A DNA stretch of 64,000 bases, from positions 310,001 to 374,000 of the forward strand of contig NZ_JAEMUW010000001.1 of the NCBI RefSeq assembly GCF_016598485.1, read 5' to 3'. The position numbers and the translations under genes were made by a program. This stretch comes from Micromonospora coerulea. GTDB lineage: Bacteria > Actinomycetota > Actinomycetes > Mycobacteriales > Micromonosporaceae. The notes under the pieces are model-generated. The model searched no databases. It saw only the letters and a program-made list of their open reading frames with translations, and was not told where the DNA came from. Below are positions 1 through 8,216 of the stretch, piece after piece (positions within the stretch are counted from its first letter, which is position 1; every line of letters starts with the position of its first letter).

Positions 1-1
1 G

Positions 2-385
2 GCCGCCGGGGGGCCGACCCTCGGCGTGATCCCGCAGGCCCTGGTCGACCTGGAGGTCGCCGACCTGGCCTCCGACGAGCTGCTGGTCACCGACGGCATG
101 GCCAGCCGCAAGACGCTGATGATCGAGAAGTCGGACGCGTTCCTCACCCTGCCGGGCGGCCTCGGCACCCTGGACGAGCTGTTCGAGGTCTGGACCACCG
201 CCACGCTGGCCATGCACACCAAGCCGATGGTGTTGGTCGACTCCGACGGTTTCTACCGGCCGCTGGTCGACTGGCTGCGCAGCCTGGCCGACCGGAACTT
301 CCTCAAACCCGCCGGCCTCGACCTGCTCACCGTGGTCGACTCCGTCCCCGCCGCCCTGGACGCCCTCGAATCCCGCCTCACCTGA
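2..385 (+). CDS. LOG family protein (cytokinin-riboside 5'-monophosphate phosphoribohydrolase type), 5' truncated
   Basis: This is the C-terminal ~128 residues of a TIGR00730/LOG-family protein; the N-terminus lies outside the window. The signature PGGLGTLDELFEVWT (the family's PGGxGTxxE phosphate-binding and catalytic motif) is clear, preceded by GGPTLGVIPQAL, the usual strand and loop before it. Family members hydrolyse N6-modified nucleoside 5'-monophosphates to the free base and ribose 5-phosphate in the cytosol. The reading frame is open from base 2 and ends at TGA 383-385. The family assignment is firm. The physiological substrate in this organism is inferred, because many bacterial LOG proteins were long annotated as lysine decarboxylases and few have been tested. 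Confidence 0.85.
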   Translation, partial: AAGGPTLGVIPQALVDLEVADLASDELLVTDGMASRKTLMIEKSDAFLTLPGGLGTLDELFEVWTTATLAMHTKPMVLVDSDGFYRPLVDWLRSLADRNFLKPAGLDLLTVVDSVPAALDALESRLT

Positions 386-408
386 CGCCCACCCCCGCCC
401 ACCCCGCC

Positions 409-463
409 GATCATGAAGTTGTTGCTGTCGATTTCGGCGTGTCGTGGTGACAACTTCATGATC
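409..463. repeat. 14-bp inverted repeat around a 27-nt spacer (intergenic palindromic element)
   Basis: Perfect arms GATCATGAAGTTGT (409-422) and ACAACTTCATGATC (450-463) flank 27 nt. The arms are AT-richer than anything nearby. It lies between the LOG gene and adnA. There is no T-tract after the right arm, so it is not a classical terminator. It resembles a short dispersed palindromic repeat; whether other copies exist in the genome cannot be seen from this window. Confidence 0.8.
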
Positions 464-533
464 AACGTGGGCTGGGGCGCGAGGGTGAGGTGGTGGCGCG
501 GGAGGTGTCGTACGGGCGTGGTGGGATGAGCTG

Positions 534-3500
534 ATGCAGGCGTACCGGCTGGTGCGTCGGCCTGCCGAGGCCGCCCCGGGGGACGGGCGGTCCGGCGGGG
601 TGGCGCGGGGGGACGGTCGGTCCGAGGGGACGACCGCGGCGGCCCGCCGGCCCGAGGGGGCGGCGGGTGATGACGCGCACCCGGCGACCCGGCTGGCCGA
701 CCCGGCGCAGGCCGAGGTGGTGGCGCACACCGACGGGCCGATGCTGGTCGTCGGGGGTCCGGGCACCGGCAAGACCAGCACCCTGATCGAGGCGGTCGCC
801 GCCCGGGTGGCCGAGGGGGTCGATCCGGAACGCGTCCTGGTGCTCACCTTCGGCCGGCGCGGCGCCAATGACCTGCGGCACCGGATCGAGGCGCGGATCG
901 CCGGGGACGGCCACCGGGTGGTCCGCGAGCCGCTGGTGCGGACCTTCCCCGCGTACGCGTTCGGCCTGCTCCGCCGGGCCGCCGCCGAGCGGGGCGAGCC
1001 CTCACCCCGGCTGCTCACCGGCCCCGAGCAGGATCTGATCATCCGCGAGCTGCTGGACGTGGTCGGCGAGGAGCCCGGGGACGACCAGGTCGGCTGGCCG
1101 GAGGACCTGCGCCCGGCCCTGCGCACCCGGGCCTTCGCCGCCCAGCTCCGCGACCTGCTGATGCGCGCCGCCGAGCGCGGCGTCGGCCCGGTCGAGCTGG
1201 CCCGGCTCGGGGAGAAGCTGGGCCGCGCGGACTGGCCCGCCGCCGCGCGCTTCCTCCGGGAGTACGTCGCCGTCCTCGCCCTGCGCGACGTCAGCAACCG
1301 CGGCTCGGTGGCGTACGACCCGGCCGAACTGGTCCGGGCCGCCACCGGGATGCTGCTCGACGATCCGGAGCTGCTGGCGGCCGAGCGCCGCCGGCTGGCC
1401 CACGTCTACGTCGACGAGCTCGCCGACACCGACCCCGCCCAGCTCGACCTGCTCGCCGTGCTCGCCGGCGGCGGTAAGTCCCTGGTCGCGTTCGCCGACC
1501 CGGATTCGTCCACGTACGCCTTCCGCGGCGCCGACCCGGCCGGAGTGGCCACCTTCCCGCACCGGTTCCGCACCGCCTCCGGTGCGCCGGCCGCGCAGGT
1601 CCTGCTCACCACCTCGTACCGGGCCGGTCCCGCGCTGCTCGCGGCGACCGCCCGAGTGGGCCGGCGGCTGCGCGGCCCGGCGGCGCACCGCCGGCTCCGC
1701 CCGCTGGCCGACGCGCCGCCCGGCGCCGTCGAGGTCCGCACGTTCCGGTCGGCCACCAGCGAGTCGGCCTGGCTGGCGCACGCCCTGCGCGAGGCGCACC
1801 TGCTCGACGGGGTGCCCTGGTCCCGGATGGCGGTGCTGGTCCGCTCGACCGGCCGGCAGCTGCCGTCGCTGCGCCGCGCCCTGCACACCGCCGGCGTGCC
1901 GACCGTCGTGCACGGCGAGGACCTGCCGCTGCACCTGCAGCCCGGGGTGGCGCCGCTGCTGCTCCTGCTCCGCTGCGCCCTGGAACCGGAGCGGCTGGAC
2001 GAGGAGGCGGCGGTCGCCCTGCTGCACTCGCCGCTCGGCGGCGCCGACCCACTCGCCGAGCGGCGGCTGCGCCAGGGGTTGCGCGCGCTCGCGCTGGCCG
2101 GCGGCGACCGGCGGCCCTCCGGCGAGCTGATCGTGGAGGCGCTGCGCGACCCGGCCGAGCTCGCCGCGATCGACCGGCGCTGGGCGGCGCCCGCGCAGGC
2201 GGTGGCGGCCCTGCTGGAGACCGCCCGGCAGGCCGCGGCCGCCCCCGGCGCCACCGCGGAGAACGTGCTCTGGGCGGTCTGGCGGGACAGCGGCCTGGCC
2301 GAACGCTGGACCGGGGCGATCACCCGCGGGCGGGCTGCCACCGGGGAGCACGAGACCGCCCAGCGCTGGCGGGCCGAGGCCGCCGACCGGGACCTCGACG
2401 CCGTGCTGGTGCTCTTCGACGCGGCGGCCCGGTTCACCGACCGGCTGCCCGGCGCGCGCACCGAGGTCTTCCTCGACCACGTGCTCGGGCAGGACCTGCC
2501 GGCCGACACCCTGGCCGCCAGCGCCGACCGGGGCGACGCGGTCCGGCTGCTCACCGCGCACGCCGCCAAGGGCCTGGAATGGGATCTGGTCGCGGTCGCC
2601 GGGGTGCAGGAGGGGGTCTGGCCGGACCTGCGGCTGCGCGGCAGCCTGCTCGGCTCCGAGCGGCTGGTCGACGTGCTGGCCGGCCGGGCGGACGGCGCCG
2701 GCACCCGGGCCAGCCTGGTCGGGCAGACCTCGGCGCTGCTGGACGAGGAGCGCCGGCTCTTCCACGTCGCGGTCAGCCGGGCCCGGCACCGGCTGCTGGT
2801 CACCGCGGTCGCCTCGGCCGCCGTCGGCGGTGACGACCACGAGGAGCAGCCCAGCCGCTTCCTGCACGAGCTGGCCGTCACCGAGCCGCCCTCGGTCGGC
2901 GGCGGTGGTGCGGTCCCCGCCGGGCCGGATCCGTCGCCGCGCCCGGCCGGTCCCGGCGCACCCGAACCGGCCCACGGCGCGTCCTCGACCGGCGGCACCG
3001 CGGGGGCCACGGCGGCGGATCCGGCCGGCCGGGCCGCGCGGCGGGGCCGGCCGGGCGACGGTGCCGCGCTGGCGGTGCCCGGGACGTCGGACGGGCCGGT
3101 GCCGACCGGCGACGAGGACCCACAGGACGGGCCGCCGGGCGCCCTGCCGGTCACCCTGCCGCCGCGCGGGCTCACCCTCTCCGCGCTGGTGGCGGAGCTG
3201 CGTACCGCGGTCACCGACCCGGCCGCCCCGCCCGCCCGGCGGCACGCGGCGGCGGGCGAGCTGGCCCGGCTGGCCACCGCCGGGGTGCCCGGCGCCCACC
3301 CCGACGACTGGTGGGGGCTGCGCGGCCTCTCCGACGACCGGCCGCTGGTCGACGAGGGCGAACCGGTCCGGGTCACCCCGTCCGGGATGGAGAGCGCGCT
3401 GCGGTGCAGCCTGCGCTGGCTGCTGGAACGACACGGCGGCAGCGGCCCGGCGAGCGCCGCGCAGGGGGTGGGCAACCTGGTGCACGCCGCCGCGATGCTC

Positions 3501-4160
3501 GCCGAGGACGCCAGCGCCGACCGCACCGCCCTGCTGGAGTACGTCGCCGCCCGGTTCGACGCGATCGAGCTGGCCGCCCGTTGGATGGTCGGTCCGGAAC
3601 GGTCCCGCGCCGAGGCCATGGTGGACAAGCTCCTCCGCTGGCTCGCCGGCAACCCGCGCCGGCTGCTCGCCATCGAGCACGAGTTCGCGGTCCGCCTCGA
3701 CGACCCGCAGCGCCCGGTCGAGCTGACCGGTCGGGTGGACCGGCTGGAGGTCGACGCCGACGGCCGGCTCGTGGTGATCGACCTGAAGACCGGCAAGTCG
3801 ACGGCGGTCACCGAGCGGGAGGTCGCCGAGCATCCGCAGCTCGGGGCGTACCAGGCGGCGGTGGAGGCGGGGGCGTTCGCCGAGTTCGGCGAGGAGTCGG
3901 GTGGGGCGGCGCTGGTGCAGCTCGGCACCGGGGCGAAGGAGGCCAAGGAGCAGGCCCAGGCCGCGGCCGGGGAGGGCCCCGAGGCCGGTTGGGCGACCGC
4001 GCTGGTCCGGCGTACCGCCGATACGATGGCGGCCGCCACCTTCGCCGCGGTCGCCAACTCGAAGTGCCGGGTCTGCCCGGTGCGCACGAGCTGCCCGGTG
4101 TCCGGCCAGGGGCGCCAGGTCGTCGAGCCGCCGACCACCCGTCCTCCGGACACCCGGTGA
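534..4160 (+). CDS. adnA: AdnA-like helicase-nuclease subunit (UvrD-type motor plus RecB-type nuclease)
   Basis: Large subunit of the actinobacterial AdnAB complex, which resects double-strand breaks before recombination. The 1208 residues start with a UvrD/Rep-type motor: Walker A GGPGTGKT at residues 74-81, later TAHAAKGLEWD and EERRLFHVAVSRA (motifs V/VI). Walker B is degenerate (VDELADTDPAQ instead of DEYQD), and motif III reads ADPDSSTYAFRGA instead of GDxxQSIYxFRGA. This fits AdnA, known to be the weaker motor. After a long Gly/Pro/Ala-rich linker (about residues 780-880) comes a PD-(D/E)XK nuclease: VIDLKTGKS near 1085, and a cysteine near 957 plus CxxC-x5-C at about 1178-1187, which would hold an Fe-S cluster. 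The mycobacterial protein is about 1050 residues, so the linker explains the extra length. ATG 534 was chosen as the only good early start. The next gene is adnB, in the same order as in mycobacteria. Confidence 0.88.
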   Translation: MQAYRLVRRPAEAAPGDGRSGGVARGDGRSEGTTAAARRPEGAAGDDAHPATRLADPAQAEVVAHTDGPMLVVGGPGTGKTSTLIEAVAARVAEGVDPERVLVLTFGRRGANDLRHRIEARIAGDGHRVVREPLVRTFPAYAFGLLRRAAAERGEPSPRLLTGPEQDLIIRELLDVVGEEPGDDQVGWPEDLRPALRTRAFAAQLRDLLMRAAERGVGPVELARLGEKLGRADWPAAARFLREYVAVLALRDVSNRGSVAYDPAELVRAATGMLLDDPELLAAERRRLAHVYVDELADTDPAQLDLLAVLAGGGKSLVAFADPDSSTYAFRGADPAGVATFPHRFRTASGAPAAQVLLTTSYRAGPALLAATARVGRRLRGPAAHRRLRPLADAPPGAVEVRTFRSATSESAWLAHALREAHLLDGVPWSRMAVLVRSTGRQLPSLRRALHTAGVPTVVHGEDLPLHLQPGVAPLLLLLRCALEPERLDEEAAVALLHSPLGGADPLAERRLRQGLRALALAGGDRRPSGELIVEALRDPAELAAIDRRWAAPAQAVAALLETARQAAAAPGATAENVLWAVWRDSGLAERWTGAITRGRAATGEHETAQRWRAEAADRDLDAVLVLFDAAARFTDRLPGARTEVFLDHVLGQDLPADTLAASADRGDAVRLLTAHAAKGLEWDLVAVAGVQEGVWPDLRLRGSLLGSERLVDVLAGRADGAGTRASLVGQTSALLDEERRLFHVAVSRARHRLLVTAVASAAVGGDDHEEQPSRFLHELAVTEPPSVGGGGAVPAGPDPSPRPAGPGAPEPAHGASSTGGTAGATAADPAGRAARRGRPGDGAALAVPGTSDGPVPTGDEDPQDGPPGALPVTLPPRGLTLSALVAELRTAVTDPAAPPARRHAAAGELARLATAGVPGAHPDDWWGLRGLSDDRPLVDEGEPVRVTPSGMESALRCSLRWLLERHGGSGPASAAQGVGNLVHAAAMLAEDASADRTALLEYVAARFDAIELAARWMVGPERSRAEAMVDKLLRWLAGNPRRLLAIEHEFAVRLDDPQRPVELTGRVDRLEVDADGRLVVIDLKTGKSTAVTEREVAEHPQLGAYQAAVEAGAFAEFGEESGGAALVQLGTGAKEAKEQAQAAAGEGPEAGWATALVRRTADTMAAATFAAVANSKCRVCPVRTSCPVSGQGRQVVEPPTTRPPDTR

Positions 4161-4200
4161 GCGCGAGGAGTGAGCTTGCGAGCCCCGCAGTCGCGAACGA
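4153..4200 (+). repeat. Dispersed ~50-nt repeat, copy 1 (spans adnA stop / adnB 5' leader)
   Basis: Begins CCCGGTGAGCGCGAGGAG and ends CCGCAGTCGCGAAC. It matches 14819-14872 except for a 6-nt gap and a few substitutions. The TGA at the start of the element (4158-4160) is the adnA stop codon. The remainder is the adnA-adnB spacer, so adnB starts just after it. Confidence 0.8.
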
Positions 4201-4210
4201 GGACGGCATC

Positions 4211-7200
4211 GTGACCCAGCCGACCCTGTTCAGCGCCGCCACCCCGGCGCCCCGGGCGGCCGACTCCGGTCCCCGGTACACCCCGGTGGAGCTGGCGAAG
4301 CTGCTCCGCCTGCCCGCGCCCACCCGGGAGCAGGCGGCGATCATCGCCGCGCCGGTGGAGCCGCTGCTGGTGGTCGCGGGCGCCGGCTCCGGCAAGACCG
4401 AGACGATGGCCGCCCGGGTGGTCTGGCTGGTCGCCAACTCGTACGTCCGGCCGGAGCAGATCCTCGGCCTGACCTTCACCCGCAAGGCCGCCGGCGAGCT
4501 GGCGCACCGGGTGCGTACCCGGCTCGACCAGCTCATCCGTCGCGTCGGCCGGCAGGGCCGGGACCCGCACGAGGACCCCCTCGCGGGCGAGCCGACCGTC
4601 TCCACCTACCACTCGTACGCCGGCCGGATCGTCACCGAGCACGGGCTGCGCGCCGGGTACGAGCCCACCACCCGGCTGCTCACCGAGGCATCCCGCTGGC
4701 AGCTCGTCGACCTGCTGGTGCGCAACTACGACGGCGACATGTCCGACGTGGAGCGAATGCCCAGCACGATCACCGACGCGGTCCTGGCGCTGGCCGGCGA
4801 GCTGGACGAGCACCTGGTCGACCCGGACACCCTCGCCGCCTGGACCGGCCGGTTCTTCGCCGACGTGCAGGCCCGCCCCGGCCGGGTCTACGCCGACGTG
4901 CGGAAGGCGCTGCGACTCCAGCAGACCCGGCTGAAGCTGCTCCCGCTGGTCCGGGCGTACGCCCGCCGCAAGGACGACTTCGAGGCGATGGACTTCGCCG
5001 ACCAGCTCGCCCGGGCGGCCCGGGTGGCCCGCGACCACCCCGGCGTCGGGGTGATCGAGCGGGACCGGTTCCGGGTGGTGCTGCTCGACGAGTACCAGGA
5101 CACCAGCCACGCCCAGGTGGTGCTGCTCAACGCGCTCTTCGGTGGCGGCCACCCGGTCACCGCGGTTGGCGACCCCTGCCAGTCGATCTACGGCTGGCGG
5201 GGGGCCAGCGCCGGCACCCTGGACCGCTTTCCCGGCGAGTTCGCCCGCGCCGACGGCACCCCGGCCGAGGTGCTGAGCCTGACCACGAGCTGGCGCAACC
5301 GGCCCGAGATCCTCGGCGTGGCCAACGCGCTGGCCACCCCGCTGCGGGCCGCCGGCGCACAGGTGCCGGAGCTGCGCGCCGCGCTCAGCGTCGCCGAGCC
5401 GATCCCGCACCGCAGCCCGCGCGGCGCGGCCGGCGGCACCGTGCACTGCGCGCTGCTGCACACGTACGCCGACGAGGCCGAGTGGATCGCCGACAGCGTC
5501 CTCGCCGCCTGGCGCGGGGCGGCCCGGATGCCGGCTGCGCTGCCCGAGCACATCCCGGTGCCCCAGCGACCCACCACCGCCGTGCTGGTCCGGCTGCGCA
5601 GCCAGATCCCGGCCATCGAGTCCGCGCTGCGCGCCCGGGGCCTGCCGGTCGAGGTGGTCGGGCTGGGTGGGCTGCTGGACACCCCCGAGGTGCGGGACGT
5701 GGTCTGCACGCTCCGGGTGCTCGCCGACCCGACCGACGGGGCGGCGCTGCTGCGGCTGCTCACCGGCGCGCGCTGGCGGATCGGCCCGCGCGACCTGGTC
5801 GCCCTGCACCGCCGGGCCCGGGCCATCGTCCGGTCCCGCCGCGAGCTCACCGGCGACGACGGGCCGGAGATCACCGTGGACGCGCTCGACGAGGCCACGC
5901 TGGTCGAGGCGCTGGCCGACCTGGGACCGGCGCAGGCGTACTCGGCGGAGGGGTACGCGCGGCTGCGGGCGTACGGGATGGAACTGGCCCTGCTGCGTTA
6001 CCGGCTGGACCAGACCCTGCCGGAGCTGATCGCGGACATCGAGCGGACCATCGGCCTGGACGTGGAGGTGGCCGTGCGGGCCGGCCGGGACGGCACCGGT
6101 GACGCCGGCCTGGCCCGCGGCCACCTGGACGCCCTCGGTGACGTGGCCGCCCGGTTCAGCGGGGAGACGCCGGGCGCGACCCTGGCCGGCTTCCTGTCCT
6201 TCCTCGCCGCCGCCGAGGACGAGGAGCGCGGGCTCGCCCCCGGCGAGGTCGAGGTGGTGGTGGGGGCGGTGCAGATCCTCACCGCGCACGCGGCCAAGGG
6301 CCTCGAGTGGGACGTGGTGGCGGTCGCCGGCCTGACCCGGGGCGGCTGGCCGGGGCCGGTGCGCAACTCCGACCACTGGCTGGGCGGTCTGGGCGTGCTG
6401 CCCTTCCCGCTGCGCGGTGACGCCGACGGGCTGCCCGAGCTGGGCCTGGCCGCCGCCCAGGACCAGCGCGGGGTGGCCCGGGCGGTGGAGGACTTCACCG
6501 ACGCCTGGCGGGCGCACGACGAGCGGGAGGAGCGCCGGCTGGCGTACGTGGCGGTGACCCGGCCCCGGCGGCTGCTGCTCTGCTCCGGGTACTGGTGGGG
6601 GGAGGGGACCAAGCGGTTCCGCGGGCCGTCGGTCTTCCTCCGGGAGGTGCACGACGCCTGCCTGGACGGCGCGGCCGGGCACCTGGTCGACGAGTGGGCG
6701 CCGGAACCGCCGGGCGACGCCGTCAACCCGACCACCGAGGTGGTGCTCCGCGCGGAGTGGCCGGCCGACCCGCTCGGCGCCCGCCGGCCGGCGCTGGCCG
6801 ACGCCGCCGCCCTGGTCCGGCGGTTCCTGGCCGACCCCGAGCCGGCCCGGCCCGAGGATCCCACCGCCGGCGACCCGGACGTGGCGCGGTGGCGGCGGGA
6901 GGCGGACCTGCTCCTCGCCGAGCGCGCCGAGCTGCTGCGGTGGTCCGAGGCGGTCGAGGTGGAGCTGCCCGGGCACCTGTCGGTGACCCAGCTGGTGGCG
7001 CTGCGCCGCGACCCGGCGGCCCTGGCGCGCGCCCTGCGCCGCCCGATGCCCACCGAGCCCAACCCGTACGCCCGCCGGGGCACCGCCTTCCACACCTGGC
7101 TGGAGCAGCGCTTCGGCGCCGACCGGCTGCTCGACGTGGACGAGCTGCCCGGCGCCGCCGACGAGGACGCCGCCCCCGACGAGGCGCTCACCGAGTTGCA

Positions 7201-7561
7201 GGAGCGCTTCCTGGCCAGCGAGTGGGCCGACCGGGTACCCCAGGAGGTGGAGGTGCCGTTCGCCACGGTGCTCGCCGGGGTGGTGGTGCGGGGCCGGATG
7301 GACGCCGTCTTCGCCCGGCCGGGTGGCCGGTTCGACGTGGTCGACTGGAAGACGGGCCGGCAGCCCACCGGGCGGGAGGCCGAGGTGGCGGCGGTGCAGC
7401 TGGCCGTCTACCGGCTGGCCTGGGCCGAGCTGGCCGGCGTGCCGGTCGAGCGGGTCGGCGCCGCGTTCCACTACGTCCGGGACGGGGTCACCATCCGCCC
7501 GGCCGACCTGCTCGACGCGGACGGGTTGACCGCGCTGATCGCCGGAGTACCGGAAATTTAG
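4211..7561 (+). CDS. adnB: AdnB-like helicase-nuclease subunit
   Basis: Partner of AdnA: an ATP-dependent 3'-5' DNA translocase fused to a RecB-family nuclease, 1116 residues from GTG 4211. All helicase motifs look intact: VAGAGSGKTET at about 56-66, VLLDEYQDTSHAQ near 293, GDPCQSIYGWRGA, LTTSWRNRPEIL, TAHAAKGLEWD and EERRLAYVAVTR. The C-terminal third carries RRGTAFHTWLEQRFG and VVDWKTGR (about residue 1043), the nuclease catalytic Asp and Lys. There is no cysteine cluster, as expected for AdnB. The same frame is open far upstream inside adnA, but that part reads as low-complexity shadow peptide, so GTG 4211, about 50 nt after the adnA stop, is preferred. AdnB is the dominant motor in mycobacteria; the clean motifs here, against the eroded ones in adnA, agree with that. 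Confidence 0.88.
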   Translation: MTQPTLFSAATPAPRAADSGPRYTPVELAKLLRLPAPTREQAAIIAAPVEPLLVVAGAGSGKTETMAARVVWLVANSYVRPEQILGLTFTRKAAGELAHRVRTRLDQLIRRVGRQGRDPHEDPLAGEPTVSTYHSYAGRIVTEHGLRAGYEPTTRLLTEASRWQLVDLLVRNYDGDMSDVERMPSTITDAVLALAGELDEHLVDPDTLAAWTGRFFADVQARPGRVYADVRKALRLQQTRLKLLPLVRAYARRKDDFEAMDFADQLARAARVARDHPGVGVIERDRFRVVLLDEYQDTSHAQVVLLNALFGGGHPVTAVGDPCQSIYGWRGASAGTLDRFPGEFARADGTPAEVLSLTTSWRNRPEILGVANALATPLRAAGAQVPELRAALSVAEPIPHRSPRGAAGGTVHCALLHTYADEAEWIADSVLAAWRGAARMPAALPEHIPVPQRPTTAVLVRLRSQIPAIESALRARGLPVEVVGLGGLLDTPEVRDVVCTLRVLADPTDGAALLRLLTGARWRIGPRDLVALHRRARAIVRSRRELTGDDGPEITVDALDEATLVEALADLGPAQAYSAEGYARLRAYGMELALLRYRLDQTLPELIADIERTIGLDVEVAVRAGRDGTGDAGLARGHLDALGDVAARFSGETPGATLAGFLSFLAAAEDEERGLAPGEVEVVVGAVQILTAHAAKGLEWDVVAVAGLTRGGWPGPVRNSDHWLGGLGVLPFPLRGDADGLPELGLAAAQDQRGVARAVEDFTDAWRAHDEREERRLAYVAVTRPRRLLLCSGYWWGEGTKRFRGPSVFLREVHDACLDGAAGHLVDEWAPEPPGDAVNPTTEVVLRAEWPADPLGARRPALADAAALVRRFLADPEPARPEDPTAGDPDVARWRREADLLLAERAELLRWSEAVEVELPGHLSVTQLVALRRDPAALARALRRPMPTEPNPYARRGTAFHTWLEQRFGADRLLDVDELPGAADEDAAPDEALTELQERFLASEWADRVPQEVEVPFATVLAGVVVRGRMDAVFARPGGRFDVVDWKTGRQPTGREAEVAAVQLAVYRLAWAELAGVPVERVGAAFHYVRDGVTIRPADLLDADGLTALIAGVPEI

Positions 7562-7591
7562 CCGGACCTCCCGTCGTTGGAAGATCCGTGG

Positions 7592-7597
7592 TAGGTT
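7592..7597 (+). promoter_or_regulatory. Candidate -10 box for cspA (TAGGTT), implying a ~195-nt leader
   Basis: TAGGTT is the best -10-like hexamer between adnB and cspA; no convincing -35 precedes it. Long structured leaders are typical of cold-shock genes. This is weak evidence on its own. Confidence 0.3.
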
Positions 7598-7634
7598 AGG
7601 CGCGTTGCAGTTTTGGTTTCCAGAGACTCTGTGT

Positions 7635-7662
7635 GCGCCTGGCGGATTGTGGCCCCAGGCGC
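7635..7662 (+). terminator. Hairpin with T-rich tail after adnB / in cspA leader
   Basis: Perfect 8-bp stem GCGCCTGG (7635-7642) / CCAGGCGC (7655-7662) followed by TCTTTGTT. It either terminates adnAB transcription or, if the cspA promoter lies upstream near TAGGTT (7592-7597), acts as a conditional structure in the long cspA leader. Confidence 0.5.
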
Positions 7663-7795
7663 TCTTTGTTGTGTCCGGAGTTCTCCGGGCGGGGCGACCA
7701 GCAGCGACAGGCGATTCGCGCATTCCCGCGCGGAGCGCTCCTCTTCGAGTCCGCAACAAGTGCGGGTTCGACGTTCCGTCAAGGAGACAGAACAC

Positions 7796-7999
7796 ATGGC
7801 TATTGGCACCGTCAAGTGGTTCAACGCTGACAAGGGCTTCGGCTTCATCACCCCGGACGGCGGCGGCGCCGACGTCTTCGCCCACTTCTCGGCGATCCAG
7901 TCCTCCGGCTACCGGAGCCTGGACGAGAACCAGCGGGTCGAGTTCGAGGTGACCCAGGGCCAGAAGGGCCCGCAGGCGGAGAACATCCGCCCGCTCTGA
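7796..7999 (+). CDS. cspA: Cold-shock protein (CspA family)
   Basis: A 67-residue single cold-shock domain that binds single-stranded RNA/DNA and acts as an RNA chaperone. RNP1 is KGFGFI (13-18) and RNP2 is DVFAHF (26-31), with the usual GTVKWFN opening. The start is ATG 7796, set by a strong ribosome-binding site AAGGAG at 7781-7786, 9 nt away. The length is standard for the family. It is followed at 8054-8106 by a powerful hairpin and then by a DEAD-box helicase gene. The csp/DEAD-helicase neighbourhood suggests a shared role in unfolding RNA at low temperature (inference). The ~230-nt gap upstream probably holds a regulatory leader. Confidence 0.95.
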   Translation: MAIGTVKWFNADKGFGFITPDGGGADVFAHFSAIQSSGYRSLDENQRVEFEVTQGQKGPQAENIRPL

Positions 8000-8053
8000 T
8001 CTTCGGATCAACCCAGCACCATCCATCGCGCCGTCTCCGGCGCGGTGACGGGA

Positions 8054-8106
8054 CCGGCCCGCCGCGCCGCCCCCGCTCCGGCGGGTGGCGCGCTGCGGCG
8101 GGCCGG
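8054..8106 (+). terminator. Strong GC hairpin after cspA
   Basis: Perfect 12-bp stem CCGGCCCGCCGC (8054-8065) / GCGGCGGGCCGG (8095-8106) with a 29-nt loop and no T-tract. It fits the U-less terminators common in high-GC actinobacteria. Confidence 0.6.
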
Positions 8107-8216
8107 CCCGTACCCCATCGGTTCGTGCTTGTGAGTCGTGGCGGTCTCCGCCGGCGACAGCGCCGCTCTGCGGCGCCCTCCCTCGACACGTGCCGCGTCG
8201 AGGAAGGCATTTGTGC

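Noticed and set aside
1002..3833. Very long open frames antisense to adnA and many other genes
   Set aside because: In ~73% GC DNA stop codons are rare in the shadow frames. These translations are Gly/Arg/Pro/Ala-rich with no domain, while the opposite strand holds complete motif sets.
3311..4210. A much longer N-terminus for adnB, starting inside adnA
   Set aside because: The extra 300 residues are low-complexity frame-shadow of the adnA nuclease domain, and the helicase begins normally after GTG 4211.
7552..7578. GGAAA-N19-GTT as a sigma-R promoter for cspA
   Set aside because: The first element deviates from GGAAT and a vegetative TAGGTT -10 is nearby; one mismatch plus non-optimal spacing is not enough to call it.
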